Part shown: positions 23,985 to 35,774 of the stretch, piece by piece | Numbering within the stretch: position 1 is the first letter of the stretch | Layout: every line of letters begins with the position of its first letter | DNA from: Rallus limicola | Lineage: Eukaryota > Chordata > Aves > Gruiformes > Rallidae | Length of the DNA stretch: 64,000 nucleotides | Assembly (NCBI GenBank): GCA_022605955.1 | Contig: JAKCOZ010000011.1 | Span: 3,220,537-3,284,536, forward strand | Direction of reading: 5' to 3' | The notes under the pieces: model-generated | What the model was told of the DNA's origin: nothing | Database searches by the model: none | The model's input: the letters and a program-made list of their open reading frames with translations, nothing else | Program-made: the position numbers and the translations under genes

Positions 23985-24430
23985 TGTTGGCTCTGTCACC
24001 TCCCCTACGAAGAGAGGCTGAGGGAGCTGGGCTGGGTCAGCCTGAAGAAGAGAAGGCTGCTTCTGGGGGGGGCCTCATTGCAGCCTGCCCGTCCCTGAAG
24101 GGAGCAGAGGAACAGGAGGGGAATGGGCTTGTTCAAAGGGCAGAGACTGGCAGGACAAGGGGGATGGAGTGAAGCTGGAGGAGGGAAGGGTTAGAGGAGA
24201 CATTAGGGGGAAGTTCTTTGCAGAGAGAGTGGTGAGAGGCTTGGAACAGGCTGCCCAGAGAGGGGGTGGGTGCCCCATCCCTGGGGGTGTTCAAGGCCAG
24301 GTTGGCTGGGGCCCTGGGCAACCTTGTGTAGCTCCAGGCCTGGAGGTTGGTGTCCCTGCCTGTGGCAGGGGGTTGGAGCTCTGTGATCCTTGTGGTCCCT
24401 TCCAACCCAGACCAGTCTGTGATTCTATGT
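23985..24430 (+). mobile_element. CR1 fragment, type C (right arm of an inverted pair)
   Basis: Plus-strand copy from 'cccctacgaagagaggctga' through 'ggcaggacaagggggatgga' and 'tcaaggccaggttggctggg' to the tail 'gtctgtgattctatg'. The two 5' ends face each other across ~32 bases. Confidence 0.95.
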
Positions 24431-25086
24431 TACACAAACGTGGCTTCTCTTCATGCCCCAGCTTGCTCTCAAGCAAGGTTTCCTAAAAGTGTAACAAGAC
24501 TCCACCATAACGGTGTCACCAAAGCCTGGCAATGCCACTCCAGAGCCCGTGATCTTAAATAACATATTTTCCTTCAGAGCTATGAAAGCTGTGGTGCCTT
24601 CACCCATTCTACTGAATAACAGGAGTGTTTCTGCAAGCATGCCATGGTAATTTAAAATCAATGTTACTCCTGTATCCCATTATAACTTTTGCTATAGGAA
24701 ATTAACGCTTTAGTAAATCATATAATGTCTGCAGAAACAAGAAAGCAGATTTAGTGGCAGTACTGCAAGGTTTGGTGGATTTTCAATGAAAAATAAGAGA
24801 GGATATATGCATTATAATTTAAGTACATATTTTTGTAGCACATCAGCTATGAGAGACACAGTGAGGGTAGGTGAACCTGGACTGGACCTCAACACCTGCT
24901 CAGTGATGGAGAGGAATGTGCCCAGCCACTTATGAAGTAAAGGTACCCTTTGAGGCACCTTCTTGAATTGTAGAAAATAAAGTGATTGTGTGACTGGGAC
25001 TTTTCACATGTCAGCTATCACTTCTAGTAACTCTCACTCGATGTTTTGCAGGAATGGTGTGACTACATGCATGCAAGGAAACTCAG
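24431..25086. other. Unassigned AT-rich unique sequence
   Basis: No feature recognised. Confidence 0.5.
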
Positions 25087-25250
25087 TAGAATCACAGAGT
25101 CATTAGAATGGTCTGGGTTGGAAGGGACCCCAAGGATCACAGAGTTCCAACCCCCCTGCCACAGGCAGGGACACCAACCTCCAGGCCTGGAGCTACACAA
25201 GGTTGCCCAGGGACTCATCCAACCTGGCCTTGAACACCTCCAGAGTGTGG
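25087..25250 (-). mobile_element. CR1 3' end, type C
   Basis: AGAATCACAGAGTCATTAGA, then 'tgggttggaagggacccc', 'ggcctggagctacacaaggt' and 'tggccttgaacacctcc'. It is truncated after ~160 bases. Confidence 0.92.
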
Positions 25251-25747
25251 GAATGTGGAAAAGGGATGAAACATGAATCTCCATGATTAAATTGTTACAT
25301 GGTCCTGATACAGCTTTGTGCTAGGAGAATTAGCCTCTTCCAGACAGTTCTCAGGCATGCATGAGGAATTAGCTAAAGCCAGGGACTATTTAGAATAAAA
25401 CATTTTGGGTGTTGCCACATCATTTTGGTGGCTGAAAGGTTTGATTGGAGAAGATCGTGCTGGTCAGTCTCAAACATAGCCACAAAATTTGGGCTTTGAG
25501 TCCCATGTTTTACACAGTTTTCACAACAGAGAGAGTTCCTTTTCAGAAGGTGTGAGGTTTACCATAAGGAAACTCCACTGAAGGCTCTAAAAGACCTTCC
25601 TCCATAAAGCAAAGAAAGCGCATAGGGAAGCATGCCTTCAGGTTGAAAAACAACTTCTCTTTCAATCTCTGGGTGGATAAGGTGACCAGAGACTGTGGTG
25701 AGAGATCACATTGTTACTCCTTAGCATTTTTTATGAGGATAGGATGA
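25251..25747. other. Unassigned unique sequence
   Basis: No feature recognised. Confidence 0.5.
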
Positions 25748-26121
25748 ATGAACTGGGGCTGTTCAGCCTGAAGAGAAGCCTGAGAGGGGATCTGATCAAT
25801 GGGGATCAATAGCTGAAGGATGGGACACAGGGGGACATGGGCGGCCTCTTCTCAGTGTCTGTGGGGACAGGACAAGGGGCGATGGCCTCAAGTTGGAGCA
25901 CAGGGAGTTCCCCCCCAATGTGGTGAAGAACTTCTTCCCAGTGATGGTGAGGGAGCCCTGGGACAGGCTACCCAGGGGGGTGTGGAGTCTCCTTCTCTGG
26001 AGAGATTCCAGCCCCATCTGGACACCGACCTGTGTGCCCTGTCCTAGGGACCCTGCTTTGGCAGGGGGTTGGCCTCGATGGTTTCTGGAGGTCCCTTCCA
26101 GCCCCTACAGTTCTGTGATTC
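25748..26121 (+). mobile_element. CR1 fragment, type B
   Basis: 'gaactggggctgttcagcct' through 'ggggatctgatcaatgggga' and 'gaacttcttcccagtgatgg' to the tail 'tacagttctgtgattc'. Confidence 0.95.
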
Positions 26122-26499
26122 AAAAATGCTGCTACAATCACTATGGTCTTCATTCTACTGTACAGAGGTCTAGTGAAGCAGTGCCCATAATGTGTTTGGG
26201 TTTCTTGTAGTTTACTGGTGGAACCAAAGAAAAAACTAAAAGAGAGGTGATGCTGGAGGCAGCTGATGTGAGTAGATCCTCATGGGGTAGCTCATGGTGG
26301 GTAAGGTCTGGAGTTCAGATCCCTAGTCAAAAATCTGACTGATGTGGCTAGGATGGACACAGCCCTGGGGGCAGAATGGGAGGATCTGAGGTGTTCCCAA
26401 ACAAAGCTGCTCCTGGCTGCACATGTGAGTCAGGCAACAGGGCTGTGGGAGGAGAAGTGTCACCTTTGGAATGGCCAAAGCATTATGTGAGAAATAAAA
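26122..26499. other. Unassigned unique sequence
   Basis: No feature recognised. Confidence 0.45.
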
Positions 26500-26565
26500 G
26501 GAGTTGGACTTGATGATCCTTATGGGTCCCTCCCAACTCAGGATATTCTATGATCCTATCTATGG
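26500..26565 (+). mobile_element. Short CR1-like 3' end
   Basis: 'gagttggacttgatgatcct', 'gggtccctcccaactcagg' and 'atattctatgatcctatc' are the terminal ~65 bases of a CR1-type element. The sequence upstream is not recognisable as the same element. Confidence 0.75.
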
Positions 26566-27434
26566 TCACCATGCCCATGACTACTGCTTCAGAGGAGCTC
26601 CTAAAGAATGGTGGTGATAAACAAAGGTTTCTTCAGCCAGTTGCTCTGCAAATCATGTTGGGTGTGATCTGAAGCCAGGTCTCCTGCTGGCTGTTAGTTG
26701 TCTTTGCCACCAGATTGCAAGAGAAGGTGAAGAAGCCATCCTCCTGCATTGGAGAAATGATGCTCAAACTCTCTGGAGACACTGGCATGAAAGCCAGAGC
26801 TGTATCTTCCATGGCAAATGAATTGCTCCTGTGCTCCTGGACTTAACAGGGCTGGTTTTCTACCTGTTTTCTCACTGCTGAGCAGAAACTGCAGAATATA
26901 TCAGTTGCCTCCAGCCATTTCCATGACCATCACTTCAACAAAAAAACCCCAAACATGCTAAAAAGAAGGAGTAAAAAATTCCACCTGTCTCTGAGTTCCC
27001 CCATTTAAACTGCTACAGCCATTGAAAAGTGATGTGTTTCACGCTGTCCAAACCTTCAGCTTACCCAGCCCAGCTCTTTAAATGCACAGGATAAGAGAAA
27101 AAAAAAGGTATTAAGCCAGGCCTTCATCTCCTCTCCTGATGATGCCTGCTTTCAGCCCTTGCTGTCAGCAGTCCCCTCCTACCATCAGAGGAATCAAAGG
27201 TGAAACTGGCTCCGACAGGACAAATAACAAAAGCTCCAGCTCCTCACTTCTGAGCCGTGAGTCATTAGGAAGTTCCCCTGTCTCTCCCAGTTGTGTGTTA
27301 ATGAGCAGAGGGAAAGCTGGGGAATGGATTTGCTCTGTGTTTGAGAGCCAGCTCGGGAGATGAAACCTGCCATTTGGTGGCTTGCAGAGGAAAACTGCTC
27401 CCTTCCCAGGTTCTAAGGAAAGAAAACCTCATCA
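26566..27434. other. Unassigned unique sequence
   Basis: No feature recognised. Confidence 0.5.
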
Positions 27435-27777
27435 AATCACAGAATCACAGAATTGTTGGGGTTGGAAGGGACCTCCAGAGATCATCGGGTCCAACTCCCT
27501 GCCAAAGCAGGGTCCCTAGGACAGGGCACACAGGGCGGTGTCCAGACAGGGCTGGAATCTCTCCAGAGAAGGAGACTCCACACCCCCCTGGGCAGCCTGT
27601 CCCAGGGCTCTCTCACCCTCACCAAGAAGAAGTTCTTCCTCATGTTGGTGTGGAACTCCCTGTGCTACAACTTGAGCCCATCGCCCCTTGTCCCGTCCCC
27701 ACAGACACTGAGAAGAGGCTGCCCATGTCCCCCTGTGTCCCACCCTTCAGCTATTGATAACCATTGATCAGATCCCA
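27435..27777 (-). mobile_element. CR1 fragment, type B
   Basis: AATCACAGAATCACAGAATT, the type B markers, 'agactccacacccccctggg' and 'ttcagctattgataaccatt', 5'-truncated at 'gatcagatccca'. The reading frame stays open for ~104 codons of the element's plus-side frame, which is not biologically meaningful. Confidence 0.95.
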
Positions 27778-28856
27778 CAGGCAGGTGCAGCCTGATCCAA
27801 AGGATGGAGGAGCAGGAGGGCTGAGGATGGACAGCTCCTGCAGAGCCAGGTCAAGGAAAGCCCCTCTGATCAGCCCATGTGTCACCTCTCCATTTCCCTG
27901 GAGGCATTTCATTGGTGGGGTATGAATTTTAAGTACTAAATGACTGTGGGATTAATGCTAAGGGTGTGTGGTGTGATTGGTGGGTGGAGAAGACAGGGTG
28001 GATGTTTATTGAGGACTTAAAAACTCCTCAATGAGATGGAGATCCTCGATCCACACTGGACAAGAGATCTGGCTTGCCTTCCTTAGCTTGGAGGTGTTTG
28101 AAAACTGGGGATAAGAGGGTAAAAATGTGATAGATGGGACAGAGGAGCTAAGTAAAAATTGCCTTCAACTTCTTGGTCCCCTCTCTTCCCCATACATGCC
28201 GAGGTATGGGAGATGCACCCCATCCTCTATAGACATGCTTAGCTACTTTAGAAGATGGGATATGGAGCCAGAACCCCACTTTGGACCCAAAATAAAGCCC
28301 TTCCCATGAAAGTTTTCCCCAGACTGTTGTCCTACCTAGAACAGTTGCTTCTGACAAAGGGGCATCCTTCTTCTGGGGAGAGTAACAGCTTCATTACAAA
28401 ATGCCTTGCTTGTGTTAACGAGCATTTCACTTGGGTGCAGACACACAGGGACTGCCCCCCCTGCCACATCAGTCAGTGAAAGCCCAACTGTGTGCTGAGA
28501 GGTCTGGGCTCTGAAAAGCCTCTTGGGAGCTGTCAGGGTGTCTCGTAGGCTTCCTGCCATACAGTATGTCCTGAGGGATTACTCATGCAATGCCACACCA
28601 CTATGAAGTTGCATGGGCAGGCACGTGGAGAAGGAAGTACAGTAGAAAAAAAGAAAGCAATCCCAAACCCAAAAGCTTCCTTGCCCCATCCTCTATCATC
28701 CCAAATCAGTGAGAGGCTGCCTGTGCCTGGGGTGCAACGTCCAAGACAATCAGGGCTGACAGTGCCTTCAAGGGACGCTGTCAAAGAGTTTTAAGCTCAC
28801 TGTTGGGTGAGAGAATGATTTTGTGACCGACTTCATGGGAACAGGCTCCTTTGCAG
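27778..28856. other. Unassigned unique sequence
   Basis: No repeat recognised. Confidence 0.5.
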
Positions 28857-28949
28857 ACGTGCCAGGAGCACAACCTGCAGTTGGTGAAGCTTAACCCCTG
28901 GTTCCCACAGCCCAGCACCGCTGCAAGATGGTTACGACCACCCTTGAAG
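28857..28949 (+). other. Candidate host exon (weak)
   Basis: The segment sits between 'ggctcctttgcag' and AAG|GTGAGG, a good donor. It is 93 bases (31 codons) and open in phase 0, reading T-C-Q-E-H-N-L-Q-L-V-K and on to L-R-P-P-L-K. A second internal acceptor (ttcccacag) is present. The polypyrimidine tract is only moderate, and no homologue comes to mind. Confidence 0.15.
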
Positions 28950-29722
28950 GTGAGGGTTGGGTCAAAGAGGCAGTTGGGGAGGAGTCAGGCAAGGATGAGG
29001 AGGTCTGCATGGAAAGCTCTTGCTAGGTGGATGGTGGCAATGCCGTTGTGCAGCCAGCCTCTGTGGGATGGGGTGATGCCCTTCACTTCTCCTTCTAGAC
29101 CATGTCTTTCTGGAGGCTTGGGTACTGCAGGTCACCAGCTTGACACAGGATGCTGGCAGTGCCTTGGGGTTTGTGGTGAGCTGATGTGTGCAGGGCGTGT
29201 TCAGGGCATCAGACTATTCGTGTCTCCAACATCAGACCTCTGATGTCAACCAGGCTTCCTCTGCGGCTGAGGGAGAGCAAGGGGCAACTGCAGAGGGTGA
29301 CTCATCTCACAAAATCAGCCTCCTTCACTGAGTCATCCTCTGGAGAAACCTCTCTCTTGGACAGAGAGCATGAGGATGAGGAGGTACACAACAAACACTC
29401 AAGGGCGCAGGAGCAGAAACGGGTCTCAGTGCTCATGATGGCTGCAGGGGATGTGGCTCCTTCCAGGTGGCAGTCAGGGACCTACTATCCACACATCAAC
29501 CTGCCCTAATAATGAACAGCACCTTATATTCCACAGGAGGAAAAAGCTGTGGTTCTTAACAGAGTGAGCCACCTGATGTGTTCCAGAGGCCTGTGTTAGG
29601 CTGAGATGGATTATGAGTCTAATTATAAATTATATACTTCATTTGGAAATATCTCCATTGCCAAAGTAGCAAGTCAGGTGAGGTGAATCCTGTTCTCCTA
29701 TTTAGAAACCATCACCCAAATT
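28950..29722. other. Unassigned unique sequence
   Basis: A pyrimidine-rich acceptor-like site lies near 29098 but no convincing exon follows. Nothing else recognised. Confidence 0.45.
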
Positions 29723-30079
29723 CCTTCCCGTCCCTGAAGGGAGCAGAGAAACAGGAGGGGAATTGACTTGTTCAAAGGGTAGACAATGGCAGGACAAGGG
29801 GGAATGGATTAAAGCTAAAGGAAGGAAGGGTTAAAGTGGGTATTAGGGGGAAGTTCCTTACAGAGAGAGTGGTGAGGGGCTGGAACAGGCTGCCCAGAGA
29901 GGTGGTGGATGCCCCATCCCTGGAGCTGTTGAAGGCCAGGTTGGCTGGGGCCCTGGGCAACCTTGTTTATCTCCAGGCCTGGAGGTTGGTGTCCCTGCCT
30001 GTGGCAGGGGTGTTGGAGCTCTGTAATCCTTGGGGTCCCTTCCAACTCAGACCATGCTATGATTGAGTCTATGATTCTT
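29723..30079 (+). mobile_element. CR1 fragment, type C
   Basis: 'cccgtccctgaagggagcag' to 'ggtgaggggctggaacaggc' and 'ccttccaactcagaccatgc', with tail 'gagtctatgattctt'. Confidence 0.95.
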
Positions 30080-30381
30080 CTGACACGAGGTTGTTGTCCC
30101 ACTTTCATCTTTCCTGGGATTTTGCCCACAAGTCTCTTTATGTAATGATTCTGGAATTAATTTTTAAACAGTTTTGCCTATTTAAAGTTTACGACCACAA
30201 CACAGGATGATGTATTACAGGGGAAAATATAAATAATGAATAAATAAGCCACACACAGAGGTACATACTCTTAAACATAGATATAGGTTCATAAATATGT
30301 GCAAACCCACATGCATGCATATCTCTGACTTATTATTAGTTTGTTATAGGTGTATATATATATGTAAACATAGAGGTATAT
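30080..30381. other. AT-rich sequence with TATA runs
   Basis: Rich in short TA dinucleotide runs (for example near 30351-30364). Target context for the long CR1 insertion that follows. Confidence 0.6.
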
Positions 30382-30432
30382 GGCCTATATAAATAAATGG
30401 CCTATATAAATATATAGCATATTTAAATAAAT
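30382..30432. repeat. Three tandem 17-bp AT-rich units
   Basis: Units at 30382-30398, 30399-30415 and 30416-30432 follow GGCCTATATAAATAAAT with a few changes. They lie directly against the 5' end of the long CR1 copy; related TA-rich sequence reappears beyond its 3' end (32750-32830). Confidence 0.85.
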
Positions 30433-30907
30433 GAAGGACACAGGCTATTTAGGAAGGACACAGGCAGGGGAGAAGAGGAGGGGGTGTCACCTCTATGGCA
30501 ATGAAAAGCTGGAGTGCGTGGAGCTCTGCCTGGGGATGGATGAGGAGCTGACAGAGAGCTCATGGGTCAGGATTAAAGGGAGGGCAGGGACAGGGGACAC
30601 TGTAGTAGGGGTCTGCTACAGGCCACCTGACCAGAGAAACCAAGCAGATGTGGTCTTCTACAAAGAGATAGGAGCAGCCTCATGTTCACAAGCCCTGTTC
30701 CTTATGGGGGACTTCAACCACCCTGATATTGGTGGGAGGGACAACACAGCAGGGCACAAGCCATCCAGGAGGTTCCTAGAAGGTGTTGATGATAACTTAC
30801 TTCATCAATTCATAGATAAGGCAACAAGGAGAGGGGCCATGTTGGATCTTGTCACCAGGAAAGCCTCTCTTTCTCATCCCAGAAGAAAGAGGGGCTGGTG
30901 GGGAATG
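30431..30907 (+). pseudogene. CR1 ORF2 endonuclease remnant
   Basis: A 159-codon open segment corresponds to an apurinic-type endonuclease (exonuclease-endonuclease-phosphatase fold) of CR1 ORF2, which nicks target DNA to prime reverse transcription. Visible blocks are V-G-V-C-Y-R-P-P-D-Q (about codons 59-68) and the catalytic M-G-D-F-N (30704-30718). The N-terminal catalytic residues are missing by 5' truncation. The conserved S-D-H near the end has become R-A-H (30934-30942, in the next frame after a frameshift), so the enzyme is inactive on two counts. Confidence 0.9.
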
Positions 30908-32740
30908 TGAAGCTGCAGGGCAGCCTTGGCTGCAGAGCCCATGAAATGTTGGAGTTCCAGATCCTCTGGGCAGCAAGGTGGGTGCTCAGCAAGCTCTCTA
31001 CCCTGGAATTCAGGAAAGCAGCTTTGGCCTCTTCAGGGATCTGCTTGGCAGATACCATGAAACAAAGCCCTGGAGGGAAGAGGGGCCCAAGATAGCCAGC
31101 TAATAGTCAAGAATCACCTCCTCTGAGCTCAGAAATGATGCATCCCAACAAAGAGGAAGTCAGGCAAAAACACTCAAGAGGCCTGCATGCATGAACAAGT
31201 AGCTCCTGGGCAAACTCAAACACAAGAAGGAAGCCTACAGAAGGTGGGAGCCAGGGCAGGTATCCTGGGAGAGATACAGAGAAACTGTCCAAGCACCCAG
31301 GGAGCAGGTTAGGAAAGCTAAAGCCCTGATAGAATCAAATCTGGCCAGGAATGTCAAGGGCAACAATAAAAGCTTCTACAAGAACATCAGTGATAAAAGG
31401 AAGACCAGAGAAAATGTGGGCCTTCTCCAGAAGGGAACAGGAGAGCTGGTATACCCCAGATATGGAGAAGGCTGAGGTACTCAATGGCTTTTTTGCCTCA
31501 GTCTTCACCAGCAAGGGCAACAGCCACACCACCCAAGTGCCAGAAGGCAAAGGCAGGACTGGGAGAATGAAGAATCACCCTCTGTATGAAAAGCTCAGGT
31601 TTGAGACCATCTAAGGAGCCTGAAGGTGCACAAGTCCAGGGGATCTGATGAGATGCATCCTCAGGTCCTGCTAAAGCTGCCAGATTAAGTTGCTAAGCAA
31701 CTGTCTGTTGTATCTGATAAACCGTGTCGATCTGGTGAAGTTCCTGCTGACTGGAAAAGGAGAAACAAACCCCCCATTAAAAAAGCATTAAAAAGGAAGA
31801 CCCAGGGAACTACAGGCCCAGTCTCATCTCTGTGCCTGGCAAGATCATGGTGCAGCTCCTCCTGGAGACTCTGCTAGGGCAGTCAACGTGCTGGAGGGAA
31901 GGGATGTCATCCAGAGGGACCTGGACAGGCTGGAGAGGTGGGACTGTACAAACCTCATGAAGTTCAACAAGGTGAAATGTGAAGTCCTGGACATGGGTAT
32001 GGGCAATCCCCAGCACAGCTACAGACTGGGTGGAGAATGGACTGAGATTAACCTTGAGGAGAAGGAATTAGGGGTGCTGGGGGGTGAGAAGCTTAACATG
32101 ACCCAGCAATGTGAGCTCACAGCCCAGAAAGCCAACTGTTTCCTAGGCTGCATCCCCAGCAGTGGGAAGAGCAGGGCTGTGAAAGGGGGATTCTACCCCT
32201 CTGCTCTGCTCTAGGGAGACCCCCCTGCAAGTACTGTGTCCAGATCTGGGGTCCCCAGGACAAGTGGGGCACAGAGCTGTTGAAGCAAGTCCAGAAGAAG
32301 CCCTGATATGGCTGGAGCAGCTCTGCTCTGGAGACAGGCTGAGAGAGTTGAGTTTTTAGAGCCTGGGGAACAGAGGATTCCAGGGAGACCTTTGAGCACC
32401 TTCCAATACCTAAAGGGGCTCCAGAAAAGCTTGAGAGGGACTGGCAATCCGAGGGCAGATTGGGACAAGACAAGCAGGAATGGGCTTTAACCAAAAGAGG
32501 GCAGATTTAGATGAGATGTTAGGCAGAAATCCTTCCCTGTGATGGTAGTGAGGCCCTGGCACAGGGTGCCCAGACAAGCTGGGGCTGTCCCTGGATCCCT
32601 GGCAGGGTTCAAGGCCAGGTTGGATGGGGCTTTGAGCACCCTGGGCTGGTGGAGGGTGTCCCTGCCCATGGTGGGGTGGGACTAGATGGGCTTTGAGGTC
32701 CCTTCCCACTCAAACCAGTCTGGGATTCTGGGATTCTATG
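30436..32740 (+). mobile_element. Long CR1 copy, type D, 5'-truncated and internally deleted
   Basis: The longest element in the window (2.3 kb). In order it retains the central and C-terminal endonuclease (EN) region (30.45-31.0 kb), the linker and N-terminal reverse-transcriptase (RT) region (31.3-31.88 kb), then jumps at about 31880 from the start of the RT fingers/palm directly to the post-palm thumb ('ggacctggacaggctggaga'), so RT motifs A to C are missing. It continues to the 3' UTR and ends in 'tgggattctgggattctatg'. At least one frameshift (near 30890) and several stops break the frame. Flanks differ from those of the related copy at 43.7 kb, so the two are separate insertions. Confidence 0.95.
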
Positions 32741-34581
32741 AATAAAAAACCTTGTTATGACCTATATATTTATATGAATAAATAAACAATAGGGGTGTAT
32801 ATATATATTATATATGACCATATGCATGATTTATTTATTCATTCACACATCTACACAAAGAGTCTCCTGCTGGTGGAGTGGGTCAAACCAGGAATTCCTT
32901 TCTGATGTCAATGTGAGCAACCAGCTTTGAGATCAAGCTGGAAAAAACAAATGAGTAATTGGAAGATTTTGTGTAAAAACCATCAGGAATGATTGGGAAA
33001 AGGTGATTTTTAGAAACCTGGGAAAGAAGTGTTCTTCCTGGTTGCATCTCACTCTTTAAGCTTCATATTCAGTGTATGTTGTCTGTAGTGTTGGGTGGGA
33101 TGACCCTTTACCATGTAACGTTATTATCATGGCCAAATGAGATTAGAAAATAAAACAAACCAACCAAAATAAAATAAAATGTTAAATGAAATTAAATCAA
33201 GGCAACTGTAACTTCATCCAGATTGAATCATGGGCTTTGGAAAGGGAAAGGTTTTCTCACTGACGATCTTAGGAAGCAGCTAGGTCTTGGTAACTCCTGT
33301 TGCAGTTAAAGACAAGGAAAAAAAAGTTGCTGTATCAGGTTCCTGCTCCACACAGAGGCATCAAGGGACCATGGCCAAGCTCTCACTGTCCTCCCCTCCC
33401 TCCCTGTCCCCACACTCTCTGAGGTGTGACATGAGCTGAACTTTGCTCACCATCTGGCACCTCTTCTAGTCCTTCTCTGGTTTCTCTGGTTTCTCTCCTG
33501 AGCAGCAGACAGTGGGTCTGGACAGAGTCTCCCCAGAGCCACTGCAGGAACTCCAGCAGCAGAGATCATATTGCTGCTTCTGGCTGCTTGGGAGGGATGG
33601 AGAAACCTCTCCTGCTGTGACTGTGTGATGGGAACTCAAGAGCCCCACTCCTGCAACCCAGAGGTGCATCTCCTTCACCACAAGTCCCATCTCCCAGTCT
33701 TGATTCTGGGAGAAAGAACTTTATATTTGGTCTACATGTGGAAATCATTCATTTGATTATATATCTACACACACACACAGAGCTCAATGTATATAAAAAG
33801 GAATCTCTTCCATGAATCAAATCTAAGCTCAGATGTGAATCTGGCAAACTCAGATGTTGCAGAGTTGTCCCCCTCCTACTGCTCCAACCCTGGGATTTAG
33901 TTCAGCTTTTGATAATCCCAAGGGCAGCTGGCCAGAAGGGCTGATTTATTAATGCCTTGATGGCTGGGAATGGGGAAAAGTGGACACAGACCACAGCCCT
34001 GGACCAAGTGCAAGCCAGGACAAAGAAGAACAGTTCTTCACCATGGTGAAGGATGGACACACCACCCAGGACAGCTGGAGGGTGATGCTGTGAGAAGAAG
34101 TGAACATCTTGCTGTAGAGGGAAGATAAACAGCCAGGATGCAGCCCTTTGCCTCTCCTGAAAAAATCACCAAAGCAAGCAATAGCAATTGGAGACCTACT
34201 TGTAAGCTGGGCATCTTCTCCCCTGCTAAAAGCTTTGCCTGTAGCACTAAAGGAGCAGATTGTGAGAAGAAGAAAACCCCCTAAAATATTAACAATATCT
34301 GCTCTGACAAGCGTGGAGCTGAAGTGGGAGGGGAGGAGGTAAGGTGCATAGGAATCCCAAATCAAAATGTTTTGATGCTTCCTACTAAATCCACCGACCT
34401 GTTTGTAACAAAACCACTCTCAGGCAATGGGAGGAGATGGGGGTGAGAAGCTGCCACTGCCTGGCAGCTGCTCCCTCCGTAAGGCTGAGCCTCATGCAAG
34501 GTGTGTGGTGGCCTCTGAGTTTTACACTGTGTTTCCAGCTCCAGAATCAACTGGAGCATCTGTGCCAGGCAGAGAAAGCAG
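32741..34581. other. Unassigned unique sequence with small TA and CA runs
   Basis: TA-rich at 32750-32830 and a short (CA)n near 33764-33779. No exon or further CR1 recognised. Confidence 0.5.
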
Positions 34582-35238
34582 GAGAATCATAGAACAGAAG
34601 CACAGAATCATAAGGGTTGGAAGGGACCTCCAGAGATCATCGGGTCCAACTCCCTGCCAAAGCAGGGTCCCTAGGACAGGGCACACAGGTCGGTGTCCAG
34701 ATGGGGCTGGAATCTCTCCAGAGAAGGAGACTCCACACCCCCCTGGGCAGCCTGGCCCAGGGCTCCCTCACCCTCACTGGGAAGAAGTTCTTCCCCAGGT
34801 TGAGGGGGAACTCCCTATGCTCCAAGTTGCAGCCATTGCCCCTTGTTCTGTCTCCACAGACACTGAAAAGGGGCTGGCCATTTCCCCCTGCGTCCCATAC
34901 TTAAGATATTAATAAACAGTAATAAGGTCCCCCCTTAGTCTTCTTCTCCCCAGGCTGAACAGCCCCAGCTCCCTCAGCCTTTCCTCACAGGGGAGATGCT
35001 CCAGGCCTTTCATCATCTCCATAGCCTCTGTTGGACTCTTTCCAGGAGATCCCTGGCTTTTTTATCCCAGGGAGCCCAGCACTGGACACAACACTCCAGG
35101 TGGGGCCTGACCAGGGCAGAGCAGAGGGGGAGGATCCCCTCCTTTGACCTGCTGGCCACACTCCTCCTGATGCCCCCCAGGATCCCATTGTCTCTTTCAG
35201 CCACCAGGACACACTGCTGGCTCATGGCCACCCTGTCA
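34582..35238 (-). mobile_element. CR1 fragment, type B
   Basis: GAATCATAGAACAGAAGCAC followed by the full type B 3' block, C-terminus and thumb, up to 'cactgctggctcatggccac' at the right. About 0.66 kb, 5'-truncated. Confidence 0.96.
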
Positions 35239-35639
35239 AGAAGGCAGAGCAATGGCAGCTAGGCAGAGAGCAGACAGTGGGAAAGCATCCTGGGCTGGAA
35301 ACCTTCTTACTGCACCATGTCCTCTCCATCCAGGTGTCTGGGGTGGGTTTCTGCCAGCCCTTCTGCAGCCACTGTGGCTTGTGCAACCCAGAATGGGTCA
35401 GAAGAGGGAAGTCAGATAAAAAGTCAGATAAAAGGGAAGACTGAGAAGGAAAGGAGGAAAACAAAGAGTAAGTGATGGCACTGCTTCACTGTCCACGATG
35501 CTGCATGCTGTGGGTTTGTGGTCCTCACCCAACATCCAAAAGGATGTAGCCGAACTAGAAAAGGTCCAGCAAAGGGTGGTGAGGGTGACCTGAGGGGTTT
35601 CCATATCAAAAGCTGTCACAGAGACCATGAAGTCTTTAG
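35239..35639. other. Unassigned unique sequence
   Basis: No feature recognised. The stretch 'gaactagaaaaggtccagcaaagggtggtgaggg' near 35550-35583 resembles a CR1 thumb motif and may be a decayed scrap. Confidence 0.4.
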
Positions 35640-35774
35640 TCACAGAATCACAAGGTTGGAAAAGACCTTTAAGATCACTGAGTCCAACCATTCCTGTCCT
35701 AAGCTAAACCATATCCCTAAGTACCTCACCTAACCCTTTTTTAAACCCATCCAGGGTCAGTGACTCAACCACCA
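35640..35774 (-). mobile_element. CR1 3' end, type A
   Basis: TCACAGAATCACAAGGTTGG, 'gatcactgagtccaaccatt', 'aagtacctcacctaaccc', ending at 'ggtcagtgactcaaccacc'. Confidence 0.92.
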
